64,000 nt of DNA, taken from positions 12,025,387 to 12,089,386 of the forward strand of contig OU612069.1 of NCBI GenBank assembly GCA_914767715.1, written 5' to 3'. Of this stretch, positions 48,701 through 62,705 are shown piece after piece. Each line of letters begins with the position of its first letter. The stretch's first letter is position 1. Made by a program: the position numbers and the translations under genes. Source of the DNA: Membranipora membranacea. Lineage: Eukaryota; Bryozoa; Gymnolaemata; Cheilostomatida; Membraniporidae. Below the pieces are notes generated by a model. It was not told where the DNA came from. It was given only the letters and a program-made list of their open reading frames with translations, and did not search any database.

Positions 48701-51700
48701 AAAGCAGGCCGTCGACATCAGAAAAAAAACACTAGATTACAATTAGGCCAAGCTTATGATACTAATAAAAAAGAAGTGTGTGAGTAAAAATAGAGGGATG
48801 GATGATTAACACGGGAAAATTGGAGGTTGGAGGAGTGGGGCCTTCTCATTTGACCCTGGAACAGTCTATAGTAAAAATTTAGACATGCAACATTTGGTAG
48901 GAATGAGATTTGAAACTGGTTTGTCATTAGCGAGGTATTCATGCTTGTATGATGGTATTGCTGGGCAACCTAAAAGATATATGATATTCAACTGGTTGAC
49001 ACTGTGTTGTGAGAGAATTTTCAGCTGCTGTGAAATATGCTGCGAAATACAAAGGAGTCAGCTTGTTGACGAATGTTGTCTGTTTATTTCATGCCAAAGA
49101 GTAATTTTCAAAGCTTAGCATGCAAATTAGTATTGATAAAACTGTCTGAAATTGAAATCATTATGCTAATAATGCTACTTTTGTGGGCTAAGATGTTCAA
49201 TCGAAATAGTCTCTCATTTGAATGAAGCTGCTTTTGACAGTCAGTGTCACCGAATTCCCATCAACAAAAACCCAATTGTTGCTGTTTTTCTAATTGGTCG
49301 AAAACAATCCTGTTAACCATTCCATGTGGAGAGGAGAGACACCTTAGATCTAACAATGTAGAATATTTTCGCAAATTGAGGATCCTCCTCAAATGAGTAT
49401 CAAATGAGTATCCCGCGATATCATGCTCTATAATTCCAGTTTAAATCGAGCCAGTGATATTGTATACTACTTTGACCTCTCTGGGAATACCAGTTAAATT
49501 TGCATTGTGTGAATGTCGCGAACGTCACCAGTGAACAACCAGTGATGATCTGCAAATATTACACGTTGCTATTATTTTAATATATTGAAAAGTAAAGTTT
49601 GAATTTATTAATAATCATCTCCTCTCTAAGTAATCTCCTACCTGATCTTTGTTTTAGAGGGCGCCACCTGACACACAGATCGGAATAATTAAAGCTAAGG
49701 ATGGAGACAGACTCAATTCCTTCGTACAGTATGAGCTCCAGGATTTAGATCAGGTTTGTTGTTGGGCTTTCTCCCCTTCCCCCTCTATTCTTTCCATTCA
49801 CACCCCAAACCTTTCCCCCCACTCTCCCAGGGCCTTCTTCTCTGCATGTTGTCGTACGCATTGGATAATCGTGAGAGAGTTAGTATCTGCAGCTCTGTAG
49901 AAGTGGTCTAGGATTGGGATATATAAAGGTCTACATTTCAAAGAATGGTACCTCCTCTTATCAAGGAGTTAGAGACTCCTTGCTCATACAGATCTCGTTG
50001 AATTAAGCTTGTTGCCAGGTTTTACTTAGACTGAGGAAAGTTGGCTATGACTCACCTGCAGACAGATCAAGAATAACAGCTATTTGATAGTTTCTCACAT
50101 GTGACAACGCTGTCTCTTCTTCTGACAATACCTGACAAATTCATCTAACCATTCAAACAATTAGGGTACATGCAAGTGCACAATGGCCATGCAGGGTATT
50201 GCGAGGCCTAGAGGGTTTTCTCCATAGAGTTATTATATACTCTAATAACTCTATGGTTTTCTCAGCTAGACTTAAACTCTCACCAATTTTGTTTAGATTT
50301 GGAACAGGTATTGCCCTCACTGCCATTAGGTTATTTTATCTGTACGCTTAGAAAATTCATCCATATTACCAGCGGACTTTGAAATTAATATTTCAATTTA
50401 TGTTGTCGAAATTGCTGTCTGTCACGATATTCATACAAAGTTTTCAGAGTCAAAATGAGATTAGATAAATGTAATTTACTTGTTTCTGTGAATGAAGGCG
50501 TTAGATAAGTTTATGTACCTTACAGTAATAATCACTGCCTATGTTTGAGCTTGATTCACACATCCAGTGTTGCAATTTCAAACTATCAAAGTCTATATGA
50601 CCAAATCTCGTGACCAAATTGTAAGTTAAATTAATGGTATAACGTGATATTGACCTCTGTGTACACCAAAATTCTTTGCTGTCTATAGCCATCTTGAAAA
50701 TTGTGCGCAATCGGATGTGCAACAAAATCTCAGGGTTTTATTCATATATTTTATACATTTTCAATTGGTTAGTTGTGTGAACAAGGTTGATTTGAGGCAG
50801 TCATCATTATTGTCCGCAATAAAAGATTTTGTGCTGAGATTTTCAACGATTCGCATCGCGCATATCCAACGTGTAAAAAGTTAACATTACTATTTTGAAT
50901 TCGAATTAAGATTCAATTCCGTCCTTCAATGACAAGAAAATCTTTGTCTTTAATTAGGAAAATAACAGCATATTAACTTGAATTCAAATATTCTTCTTGT
51001 GGTTGATGAATTTGGTGCTGTTGATGTTATGATCCCAGCAGGTCCTGCCCTTGATAATTTGACTTTCGGTTAGCTCTTCCCCAGGGCCAGTCTGACCTTT
51101 GGAAAGATGAGTAAACCAATCAGTATGATAAACAGGTAGATTTACCGCACATGATCAAACTTTAATGGCTGTTATCTTTACTATCAACAGTTTGGTTACC
51201 AATAATATAAATGGAGAGGATAACTGTAAGTTACAATCATGACTACAAATGGAAAACCTTGTGGAATACTTCTTGTTACCATTTAATATTAAAGGAAGTT
51301 TTCATCAGTATGTTTTGACAGTGTTTCCTTTCCTTGCTTTATAGGACTTGTTTGGTCTGAAGACGTTACGAGATGGCGGAACAGCAATTATAATGTTGAA
51401 CTCACTCGACTACGAGAAGCAGGCTAATTATACAGTACTTGTCACAGCAAAGGTTAGATTTTTTGTACAATATTTGTTTGCGTTTTAATTTAAGTTCTGT
51501 TCATTCCATGAAGAAGGTTTAACATAAAAAAAATTAGCTTACATTCCTGGCTCTTTCAAGCAAGTTCTTGGGAATCTCCGTTACAGACAAATTAATACTG
51601 GCGAAATCTTCAAAATGATCTTTGTTTTGTCTGTGAAGGACACACAATTGAATATCATTTACCCCATGATAGAACCCTTGGTGACAATCTGTGACACCAA

Positions 51701-54700
51701 GTGACTAAGCAGAAAATGATTTAACTGGTCCACCAAACTGGGGACTGCCATGTTGGTCTTTTTTTTCTACTTCCTGTGATAGCCTACAGCTGGTAGGGTG
51801 GTAGGACCCCTTGACTACATTAATATCAACCATGGTGTTGCAGTAAGCGACTTTGATACCAACCCACTCTTTCCAACTGTCTGACCACCTCAAGTCAGGT
51901 TCATTGACTATAATCTGTAATATTTCAGGATTGCCAGAAGAGATCAGACTGTACAGTAAGTCAGCGTTCTAGCACTGCTACAGTGTATATAACAGTCCAG
52001 GATGCTGACGATCTGAACCCTGAGTTTGATCAGAAGAATTACCCTGTATCACTGTCTAACCAAGCTAGCAATGTAAGTGTACAAGCAAGACCCATTGATC
52101 ACAACCTATACTAGTGTATGTATATCTCTGATCGTTATGAATTATGTTTCCCAAAGATCCTCAGAAGAAAGTTGACCGAATTATTAAATTATGGGCGGGT
52201 ACAAGCTAGGTACTTACACTTAACTGTATTCTAACGATCAGAGATACACATTCTTACCGTTAAAATTTGATGAAATTGTTAAAGCAAATGAAACTTGTCT
52301 TTGGTGAGTTTGATGGGATTGATTTAACTCCTTTTCTATTGGCTTGGTAATAAAGAAGGACCTGTAAGAAAGATGAATCACAAAAGTATTCAACTTCAAC
52401 TGTGCTTGTCTTGTTTAACAACTCAGAAAGCTTGCCCACATAAACTGAGTCGCTGCCTGTCAACAATCACTAAACTTTAGATCAATCCAGTGTTCTGGGA
52501 CTTTATCATCATTCAGATAGAATGCAAACATGTTTGAACTGCATTTATTGAGTTATCTTTGGATTATGGCTCAGCAGACTTCTACAACAGATATTGATGA
52601 CACTTCAAATCATACCATAACATGATTGTTAATCGAATGACGCAAATACACAACATGCTGCCTTGATGAATAATTGATTCACACCTTATTCAAATTACCT
52701 AAGCCTCTCCCATGAGGATGTAAATGTTAATTGAATATTTATATCTGTTTAAAAAAATCGTGTTGGCAGCATGATTGGAAAAGTTCTGCACGAACAACTG
52801 GTCTTAGAGGCAGCAAGCAATGCGGCAAACTTTGAGTTTGTCCGATGAGATGAATCTCCCCAAATTCAGACTTTGCGCTTGGTGTCTTTCTAACATTTAA
52901 ATTTGGGCTTCTTCTCCGTCCTCCTTTTGCTTTGCTTTTTGTGCTTACATTTTAGTTGGTCATCTTGATTGCTATTTAATACCTAGTGATTGACACCACA
53001 GGGTTTGTAGATTTAACTCCCTTGATGGAAGCTGATTATTCCAGCTTCCATCTCCTTTGAGTGTATCAATTGCTGTCTATGAAAGGTCAAATGAATAATT
53101 TTTTAAGCTTTCATTTTATTTTTCTTCCAGGGAGACTTGGTCGTACAAGTATCAGCACACGATCAGGATACACTGAGTGCTGAGATAGTTTACTCTTTAT
53201 CGGGAGAAGGAAGTGATTACTTTGACATAGACTCTGAGACAGGAAAAGTCACTGTAACAGATAACAAAGGACTGAAGGGAGGAGAGAACATCCTAATGCA
53301 TGTCAAAGTAAGCTTTAAATTTGCTCTTTTGACTCGCTATGAATTTTGGTCTGTAGGCTAAATTCCAATTTTCTAGAGTAAATTGGGAGTTACTCCCCCG
53401 TTGACATAAATCAGACAACTCCTATGTTTGGCACAAATTTTCTTCTACTACAAAATAGATGGAAGGATGTATGTCTCCCACCCCTGGGCTACATGAGATG
53501 ATTACAAATGTTGCATTAATGAGATGGTCAGACAAATGCAAGTTTACTCCCCAGATAATCATGCATAACTCAGAACTTCAATAATGTCCTCTTTTTTCAG
53601 GCCTCACAATCGGTGGATCGATCTAAATCTGTTACAGTACCGCTGTTCATATCTGTCTTTTCACCTGATGCGGACAGACCAAAGTTTACAGAGAGGAGTT
53701 ATACTGTCTCTATATCAGAATATGCCCAGCTCAACTCTACTATTCTATCCATAGCTATAAACTATAATATCCAGGTAACTACCTATAGTTTATATTCAGT
53801 AAATGAAAGTCATATTTTGTATGCTATTAGTTATTATTTTTAGAGAGTCTGACCGAATGTTTGTCGATGTGTGCATATTTCAAATACATGTGATAGTTAA
53901 CATGTAGGAGAAGCATGTGGCTCAGTTGGTTTGCATGCACCGGTCTTTCAGTGCTAACATTTAGAAAATTCCAGATTTGAACCATACAACACAACACCCA
54001 CTTCAAACTGAGTAAGCTCGCCACAGTTATGGCGGTCCTCCTTAAATATGATTGTACGTCGAAATGTGGCGTATGCTACAAACAAATTTTTATTCAATTT
54101 TTAGCAAAAAATACCAGAAATGTTCAAGGCCCATTTCGAACCACAAAAGGTAAATCGTCACCGCTGGCACTCAATTCCACTATATTATCGTCTTTAATTA
54201 TGAATAATAATGATTAAAAACTATTTACTAATTTCGTTCCGCTCATAGAATAGTAATTTATAGTAGCTTTGCTGTATATTTGTTATAGTCTTATCAATGT
54301 GGGAGTCCTTGTACTAATGCTGTCATTTACGCCTACAACTCTTAGGAAGTGGCAATAAAACATCTTATTAAGCTGCATGGCCCTGTCGTGATAATCATGA
54401 TATATTTTGGTTCACTTGTCACTCACTAGACTGTGAGTGCAGTGCACATTGAACACCATGAAAATCATCCCTTTTCATGATACTGCTGCATGTCATCATA
54501 ATTTGTGCCCACTCTTCTTGAATCTTGTCTTTTGTGAAACCTTGACATACCCTTTGATCTACTGATATGCGAGCAATACTTCTGTTCTGCCCCCAAAGTT
54601 TGTTGATCAAAGTTTTATCTACAAGCTTCTCACAACTCACCACTCGTTGGGCCTCGCTCTTTTCTGTGTTACTTACTCATGATGTTGGTGCAAGTTCCGT

Positions 54701-57700
54701 GTGAGTTCCATCGATGAACTCTGCCCAACTTTGGCGATCATGCCCTGAAGAGTAAAAGAATCTCATTGCCTACCTTCTGCTTATCTGGCCTCCCTCTTTC
54801 CGGTGTCGACACCAGCTCTGATTTTTGTCTGCTCTTCTTCTGATTGTGGTCTTGTGTATAAAATCAACACAACTTTTGATCTACCGCTATGCTATCATAA
54901 CTTCTGTCTCGTTCCGTGATGCTACTTCCCTCAATTCGAGCGTAAAACCCAGAAATTTGAACAGACTGATCAGCTCAATTAAGCAAATGGATGCTGTCTT
55001 TTCGTCCATTATGTGTTGAGCCTGGGTTCCTTTCACCGCTTTTGAGAAGCCAATCAGCCCTTATCCCAAATATCGGTGAAATTACGCTTACCAAAATATT
55101 GAGAGGATAACTCCTCATTGTATATCCTATCTAACTTGGTGTATTATATTCTTTCAGAGTGAGTCAGCTGCTCCCCTTGTTGTGGAGATCATAGACAGCA
55201 TAGACGATGAAGAACCTTTCTTTGGAGTCAACCACACTGAGTGAGTTCAAGTTTTGTCGTTGTGTAAAAGAAGAGCATCAGCGAGAGTGATGATTGGTTG
55301 GTTGGTTACAGGGAATGCTTTCTTTCCACATCAGGAGTCGGTAGTAATCAAATTATATAGGTTTTAGCCTAATTTATATAGCTTAGGTCCATCTGTTCTC
55401 ACAAGCGAATTTGACAACCAATATTTGAGTCCTAATTCCCGACTCCTAACTACTTCTAAGCTTAAATCTGCTTGTGAAAAAGGGAGTTGATCTGGATTGT
55501 CATTGAACAATGAGCTCAAGAACATTGAAATATCTTCAATCTTGTCAGAGAAGACAACTCTAAAGCAACGCACATTCTCCCACGCCGTAAAACAAAAGCT
55601 TACCTGGCCATCACCATTCTAGAGGCACTATTGTAATCAGAGCCTGACCTTTATTAGTACAAACAACATCGGTCCATGGATAGTCAGAGTTTGAAGTTAT
55701 GTGAAGGACAATTAAAGTTCAACATCGCTTGGCAAAACTGCTTGAAAGTCAGATTTCTGATTTCCTATTTCTGGTTCAGACCTAAAGAATTGAATTCCAT
55801 GCTAGTGACTATTGTTGCCTTGTGCCGAATTTGTGTGTCTTTGTGATTGAATGACAACCTCTCTGATTTTTAGTTTGACTGCTGAGCTGTTCTTACTGAG
55901 ACAGATGGACTTTGAGGAGAAGCCAATACACAAAATAAGAATATCTGCTGCGAACGACAAACATGTAAGTCAGTTGAGTGATAATATCTACACAAGTTAG
56001 TTCTTGTAGCATCCCTTCAAACTGAATTCATATCTGACAGTGACATACCTTATTATGGAGGGTCAGCTATAAAAATGACATAACCTGTTTGTTGATGTGA
56101 ACAAATTAAAAACAGAAACTGTTACTACCTACAACAACTCACTCGATGACTTGATCTTTTGTGTTTGTGGAACTTCGTTGCCTATGATTAGCTATCATCT
56201 GCTGGCCATAAGAGTAAAAACTGGTCTTGGTTTGTGAATTGGTAATGCTCTTCTTTTCCACAAACTCACACACTGACTCTATGGCTATCGCTAAGAACTC
56301 CTTTCCAGACAATCAGAGCTATATCGAATCATGGTTTATCACCAATCACCATGTTTCCTTGTGTATTTTGTGGGCGGCCTAGACCGAGCTGAGTTGTCAC
56401 CTCCTGGCTCGACCTCGAAATATGCATCCATTTTCATGATAGAGCTGAGAAGAAAATCATCAAAAAATCGCGCCGGAGTCATTGATGCTTACCGCTCAGC
56501 CATGCCAGTGTGCACTAGTGAATGCAGCTTAGTGCCAGCTGAATCTTTGAGCATAGCGCAAGCTGGGAGGTAGTTTCATGGCTCGAACAGCCTGATTAAT
56601 TGCTTCAGGTCGATCCATGGAACTGCAGTGAATGCCAACCCTTAGATAAGGAGTTTTTTCCTTCTCATGTGACAAAACATGCCAAAGTGTGTCAAATAAC
56701 ACTGGGATTCTGTGTTTTTTCAGTCTGATGAAGCTGAGGTCACGATATATATTCTGAATGAAAATGACAATAACCCAGAGTTTGGTAAAAAGTCATACAG
56801 ATTTGGTATGGAGTACTCACCACAAGGCATTGTGGGTACTGTGTCTGCATCTGATGCAGATTTCACCTCCTCAGCAGAAGAGATTAACTACAGAATTCTT
56901 CACTCGGATGTGAGGTTAGTGTGAGTGAAAACTTGTTCTAGGGTGCCAGCACTTGCACTATAAAGGGGATCACTCTCTCCGCAAATAAGGACTTACATTT
57001 ACATGTAGACAAACTATGGTTGTCATTTCAATATCCGACTTTTTAGTTGGATTTTGCAAATCAAATGGTGATGTGATACTAAACTGAAACCTACATAGAC
57101 TGAGTGTAAGATCATCTCTTTATAGTTCAATTACTTTGAGCCAATCTACCTGTATCTAAAGTTGCCCCGATTTAGTGGTGAGCCAATGTCACAACCTTGC
57201 TGGGTCAAATGCAGGCAAGTCAAATTAAACATCGTCCGCAGTGTTTTCTCTTGTTATGCAATAATGCAATACAATTGGAATTTATTTTGCAGTCCGTACT
57301 ATACTGTGAACAAAACTTCTGGACAGATAAAGCTGACAGGAAATGATACCGACTACAGCCAGGGATCTTATACTCTGATTATAGAAGCCTCAGATCTTGG
57401 AAATCCACCGAGAACTACAAATGTTCTCATCATGATTGCCATAACTGGTACGTAGTAGCAAGAACACCTTAACCACTAGAGATTCAAATAATTCTGTCAA
57501 CAAAGTTGAATTCTATTTGCAACTGATCCCCACAGTTTGATTCCACTCCTCTCTCTTCTACCCTGTCAGAAGTAATGTGCATCAGTTAGCTTGAAGTTGA
57601 TACTTGAAACTTAGATATTGATGTAGCGATTTTGAAGTTCCCATCATCCATTTTCAGATCGAGTTTCCTTGGGATTTCTTGCTTAACTTTTTGGTGTACA

Positions 57701-60217
57701 GACGGTAGATTTACTGTAAGCGGGTTTCATTGCAGCTGTCTTAAGGAGGGATGTGGGATCACGTTTTATATCTTCAAATAACTGAGAGATGAGCGCAAAT
57801 CTGGAGTGTATTTTTTGGTCTCAAACTCAAGTTTATTACTCCTGTTTTCTAATTATATTCATCATGGTATTGTATTGTATTTATCATTTTATTGTAGTTC
57901 CGAGTCTGTATGCAACAGATGCGGATTCAGTACATAAGGACCATATATCATCGGACAAGTCTGAACATGATAAGATTATAGTATATACTGTAGCCAGTGT
58001 GGCAGCGCTTCTTCTAGTCATCGTGTCACTGATGGCAGCTTGTCTGTGTAAAAAGTAAGTTCACTATCAAACTCTTTGAGGGGGATAGACTCGTCACATG
58101 GCTACATGACAAGGTTAGGGGGGATACATTATACAGTGGTGCGCATACCACTGAATAGCACATTTATTTCTTGAGCTAGAAGCCATGGATCAGGCACTGT
58201 TTCATGGCCGTAACTTTTACAGCGTTCTCATTGCCAGCCCAAGTAGTGAAGCCACCCCTGTTTATTGGTGAGCTGCATCTTATTCCTTTCCCTCAAGCCG
58301 TCAGGATGAGACAGGCATGAAGGCTTTGTGTGGGTTGTGATTTGATGGATGCGATGTTTTCAGACCGATGCATGTTATTGTCATGAAACAAGCATCTCAT
58401 GTTCACTGTGACAACATAATGCAGAGAATGAGAGTTACCTTCCCTCATGAAAAGGCACCCTTTCAACCATCAAATAATTCATGCCAAGTAGAGCATTGAC
58501 TTTTTTTACCATGCAAATCTGACACAGCGTTATCATAAGTAACTGCCTGACTATAACATGCTTTGGTCTTTGGGTAGTATTTAACTGATAAATATATTTC
58601 ATTGTCAAAATTGGTTTTGTTTTACAGGAAATATGATATCAACCAGCAGAAGAAACAACGCCGTACTCAGGTTGAGAAAACTCCTCATGAGAAATCCTTA
58701 CTACCCGTACATAGCGACCAAAGTGCTGATCTTACACTCAACATGCTAACCCCGAATGGAAGGTGAGCCTCAACTACTCTACTTAGAATCACATATATAC
58801 ATAGATGTTGTCATCTGCTTGCTGCTCAACTCTGATTTTTTTTCAGCTCGGGAAAATAATTACAATTATTTAAATACAAATCTATTTTTTCTGAAAGTCA
58901 TAACAAACATAGGTGTTATATACATTGACAAAGATTTGTTTCTGTTACCATAGTTCAAGGAAGCTGTGAACAGGGCATACTATTGTTAAGTGATTTAGAA
59001 GTTTTCTCCTTCAATTTTTTTGAGAATAATTACTTTGTTTTCTGTGGCTGTCACAGAAAAACCATGTCAGTGCACGTACATGAGACAGGTATTGCAATGC
59101 TAGATGTTGTGGACACAGTTTGGGTTGATATTTTTAGCAAGTTGTCTATATGCACGTAGATGGTTATGTGCTTTTCAAAGCTGGCCGACGATATTGGTTT
59201 AATATTTAAAGTTTAACCCAAAACGGCATGTCAGTTAGTATAGAGGTAGTGTGCTCCTGATTAGTAAAAGGAGGGAGTAGACATGCCCTAGTTTTTGAAA
59301 TATAACCGAAAATTGATTGGGCGATTTTGGAAACGTTTTTGTATTATGGTTTGATTTCTTGATTAATTGTTTCATAGCTGGATACTTATGTGCAAATAGT
59401 AGTTCTGTAAAGTATTGTATCAGGTGATCTGACCATAATGTCCTTTTAACGTTTTTCTTCTCTTTCTAATTTCAGACATGAAGCTACATATCGAAACATG
59501 TCCGACTTAAACAATGACATAAACTACTGCAGTATGTGGAACTCTAGCGTTTCCGATAACGAGGAGACCAAAACTTTGATTCACTCTCCAGATCAAAACA
59601 CAACAAACAGTGACTCAGGCCGATCTTCATGCGGAGAGAAACCAGAGGATATAGATGCAACGTCTTACGGTCCGAACGATAGCGTAACACTAAAACTCGA
59701 TAACACAAGATCTGCCCAGAAATTCCAACAGTCCGACAGTCCTCAGAAAGAGAGTAGTGACAGGCGGGGTGCTTTAAGTAAGATTGTTCAAGAGAAACAG
59801 AATAAATTAACAAAAACTGCTGAATCTGGTCACAAAGACCAAGGATTTTTGGTTGAAGCGCCTGCAGGCTTTAGAACGCCAACTAATAGTCGTCCTGCGA
59901 GCCCTACTTTGTCTATGCTTTCAGACTATCAGAATTCAAACACTTCAGACTACGGCAGTCATATCATTCCTGCTGACAAAGCTCATTACAAACTAGGAAG
60001 ACTAAAAGACTCTTTAGTACCAAGAGATTGCAACTCTAGCGAACCTGCCCTTCACACACTAAACAATAACACCCATAGTACATCAGATCAGTCATCGACA
60101 GTTATAATGATGATAAGTCCAAAAAAGTCACACCTACATAGGGTTTTGTCTACTGACTCTATTGGTGAGGCTAAATATAAAACACCGTTCACTACTTTTC
60201 ATGGCGATGTTGTTTAA
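45751..60217 (+). CDS. Cadherin-family single-pass membrane protein, about five cadherin repeats, 891 aa
   Basis: Fifteen exons: 45751-45865 (coding), 47507-47727, 48260-48346, 49658-49753, 51345-51452, 51929-52072, 53131-53307, 53601-53774, 55158-55240, 55874-55964, 56724-56914, 57293-57447, 57898-58054, 58628-58762 and 59476-60217. The total is 2676 nt, in frame. MWRIDLFVLVLFLPSVELC is a signal peptide. Repeat linkers are DVNDHTPEF (about 121-129), DADDLNPEF (about 234-242), SPDADRPKF (about 337-345) and NENDNNPEF (about 444-452); LDYE and DFEE motifs add support. The last repeat runs into a membrane span at about 574-597 (IIVYTVASVAALLLVIVSLM) and a basic CKKKYD stop. The Ser/Asp-rich tail of about 290 residues ends GDVV, a possible class III PDZ ligand. 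It likely acts in calcium-dependent adhesion or recognition. It lacks a catenin-binding classical tail, so it is protocadherin- or CDHR-like. Met 45727 is an in-frame alternative but lies before the acceptor at 45735. Confidence 0.92.
45939..45965. repeat. Perfect 27-bp palindrome in cadherin intron 1
   Basis: CAGGGAGTTTGGG, a central A, then CCCAAACTCCCTG: 13-bp arms, perfect. AACCAGGGAG upstream also pairs with CTCCCTGGTT. GTTGTAAC is repeated just before. Related GGGAGTTTGGGACAAAC sequence occurs near 23377 and at 35215-35290. Confidence 0.9.
50222..50256. repeat. 14-bp perfect stem hairpin (cadherin intron 4)
   Basis: CCATAGAGTTATTA and TAATAACTCTATGG around a 7-base loop. Isolated palindrome. 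Confidence 0.85.
52116..52253. repeat. MITE-like element in cadherin intron 6
   Basis: The ends GTATGTATATCTCTGATCG then TTA (52116-52137) and TAACGATCAGAGATACACA (from 52232) are inverted copies. The TGTATATCTCT end also resembles a block within repeat Z at 21755, so they may be related. Confidence 0.6.
53910..53985 (+). repeat. Degenerate tRNA-derived SINE head
   Basis: GTGGCTCAGTTGGTTTGCATG and a B-box-like AGATTTGAACC. The tail of the other copies is not clear here. It lies in cadherin intron 8. Confidence 0.45.
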
Positions 60218-60502
60218 TTTCAAATTTGTGCATGGTGCTCCCTAGGTGACTTCAAGTCCTCTTGAAAGGTACTGAAACATTTTTTTTGTAATTAGCTCAT
60301 TTTAACAATGTTCCATTGAAGACCAAGTCTTTTACTGCTGATGACTTCTTTTTCTTATGTCTGTGAAGTTGTTTGCTGCTGCCATTAAATGTCGGACAGA
60401 TTCAATAATTCACCTTCCATTTTATGCTTTATGTCACGCATACAAACTAAGTGTTTATGTGGTGTTTACCTGCACTCCATAGCTGATAGCATTCCAGTTT
60501 TG

Positions 60503-60508
60503 AATAAA
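60503..60508 (+). terminator. Poly(A) signal of the cadherin gene
   Basis: AATAAA about 285 bases after the TAA stop at 60215-60217, the first canonical hexamer downstream. Confidence 0.5.
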
Positions 60509-60509
60509 A

Positions 60510-62440
60510 TATAATATAACATTATATCGTGTTTGCCAGCATCCAACAGCTATTAATTAGCACTGTCAAAGTAAGAAAAAGCCATAAATGTCAATGTAAA
60601 AAGTATATATAATATGACTGGACTTGGACTCCAGGCCAACCACACGGACATTGTCAGTACAAAATTCATTGTGCTTTAATTTTCTGGTAGTGTTGGTTAT
60701 AGCTTCCAGCTGCGTGCATCACTGAAATACCTCACCTTGTATTCTGGTTCCAGTCCGGACTGACAGTGGCCGTTTTTGCATGGTAGGTTTAGTGTTCTCA
60801 GCAGCCAAATGAATTTATGAATACCCACAGTTTGGCCTGAGTCACAAACAGGCAGATTAGCTCAGGACCTAAGTGTCCATTCACCTCATCTCAATTCATC
60901 CATACTAGTGATGTTTCATCGTGTTCCCAGCTGATTTGCAGCTGGTCGTGAACAAGAGTAGCATCAAGCACTAAAACATGGAATAATATTGATTTATACA
61001 AAAATCCTAGAACACACAAACTTTGAGGGGACTTTAGATATTGTTACAGTGGATGAGATATACTAGTAGGGATATTTTCATCACCGAAAGCGGCACAGTT
61101 CAAAACATTGTGCAGTGGATATAAGAGAAAAGTGAACCATTCATGGTTTCAAATAAATGCCAAAGCTTGCTTCTGAACTAGTTATCCCCTCATGCTGAAA
61201 AAGGGCACAACTCCCGTATGTTTCCTACAATCCAAATTGAAATACACAAGAAGCAGGTGAGAAGGAATACCTAATGACTTCTCTGAGAGTATCCAGTGTT
61301 TGACAGGTATCGTTGACCAAGCTGGCTATTGCTTTTTGGATTGGATTTTTAAGTTTGATAAAACAGACGCTACATCCACTAACCTACAATTGGGATACTT
61401 TTCAAATGAATCACAGTACCACATGTTTCTTCCCTACTGAAGAAAATTTCTCAGAGCAGAATCTGATTTTGCCAAGGAGTGTTGGTACCTACAACTTCTG
61501 CTGCCATAGTTACTACTGTATTTATATATAGAAGAGATTTGCGGAAAATGACATCTTATCATAACATCCTGTCCCTATTCTGTTTTATGATGTATAGGGG
61601 TCACAGGTACACAATCAATAGAAATCTCATGCAATTTTGCCCCCTTTTATTTACGAAACTGCAACATGATTATTTAATGTCAGGCCCAGTGCCCACTGTC
61701 TCTTTGGACTCTTAAAAAGGGAAATGACATATATCTTACATTTATTCTGTTGTAGCCATTTTTCTAGCTGGATGTGCTCCTGAGGCAGTTCCAGAGACTT
61801 TCCTTCTACTGATTTCCGCAAAGAAAATTAAAATTGTTGTACCCCTAAACCCCAGTGGCTACAAAAAAAGTAAATTAAATTGGGACGCTAAGTTTTGTTT
61901 ATAATCTCATAGAAAAGCGTAATTTTCTTTTTATTGAAAGCAAAAATGTTGTTTTTGTAGATGATTTTTCAATTGAAATGTCTGTTTATGTATTAAGATT
62001 AAAGCAGAAAAATGATAGCTGCTTAAATTCTAGAAGCAAATACTTTTCTACATCAAGATTTTCCAGCAATATATTTATTTCGAGGGTATTAACACTTGGC
62101 CAATCATATTGGGTATGCCTATTACTGAAACAAAATGGAGGAAGAGAGTTTGCAATTAAGATAATTAGATTTTTCTAATTTAATATTTTTTATGACATGC
62201 AAATTTAGAAGGAGTGCATCATTACGCATCAAATATCAAAATATAACTTTTGTGGTTTTCTGCTACTTTAAGGGGCCAGGCTGGGATGAATGGCTTGCAA
62301 GGAGAAAATCGGATAAAACCTCCATAGCCAGGGATCAGACCTGAATCATATAATCACAATTACTCACCAGCACTAGTTTTAGTAAAAAATGATTATAATC
62401 TACAGTTTCAACTCAACAAAGACCTAAACGGGTCAGTTGA
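60510..62440. other. Downstream of the cadherin gene
   Basis: AT-rich sequence with no convincing exon. It may include a longer cadherin 3' UTR, since another AATAAA occurs near 61150. Confidence 0.4.
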
Positions 62441-62446
62441 GTGAAT

Positions 62447-62619
62447 GTGAGTGAGGAGGGGAAGGAGGGGGAGGAGGAATGTGAGGAGGGGGAGGGGGAA
62501 TTGGAGGACTGTGAGGAGTGTGAGGAAGGGGAGGAGAAGGGGAGGAGAAGGGGAGGAGGGGAGGAGGAGTGTGAGGAGGGGGAGGAGGGGAGGAGGAATG
62601 TGAGGAAGGGGAGGGGGGA
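62447..62619 (+). repeat. GA-rich polypurine tract, ~170 bp
   Basis: Almost pure purine: repeated GGGGAGGAGG and GTGAGGAGG units, followed at once by a T-rich stretch. The acidic Glu/Gly reading frame across it is an artefact of composition. Runs of G could form quadruplexes and the purine mirror character could form triplexes. Confidence 0.9.
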
Positions 62620-62705
62620 GTTTTTTTTAATTTTCTTTTTATTGTTAATGCTATAAAATAAGTTTAATCAAATAAAGGAATTTGGCATATTAGTAAATAA
62701 TACAG

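Noticed and set aside
59544-59813. Minus-strand reading frame
   Set aside because: Shadow of the last cadherin exon.
62441-62656. Glu/Gly-rich acidic protein
   Set aside because: Direct product of a polypurine simple-repeat tract.
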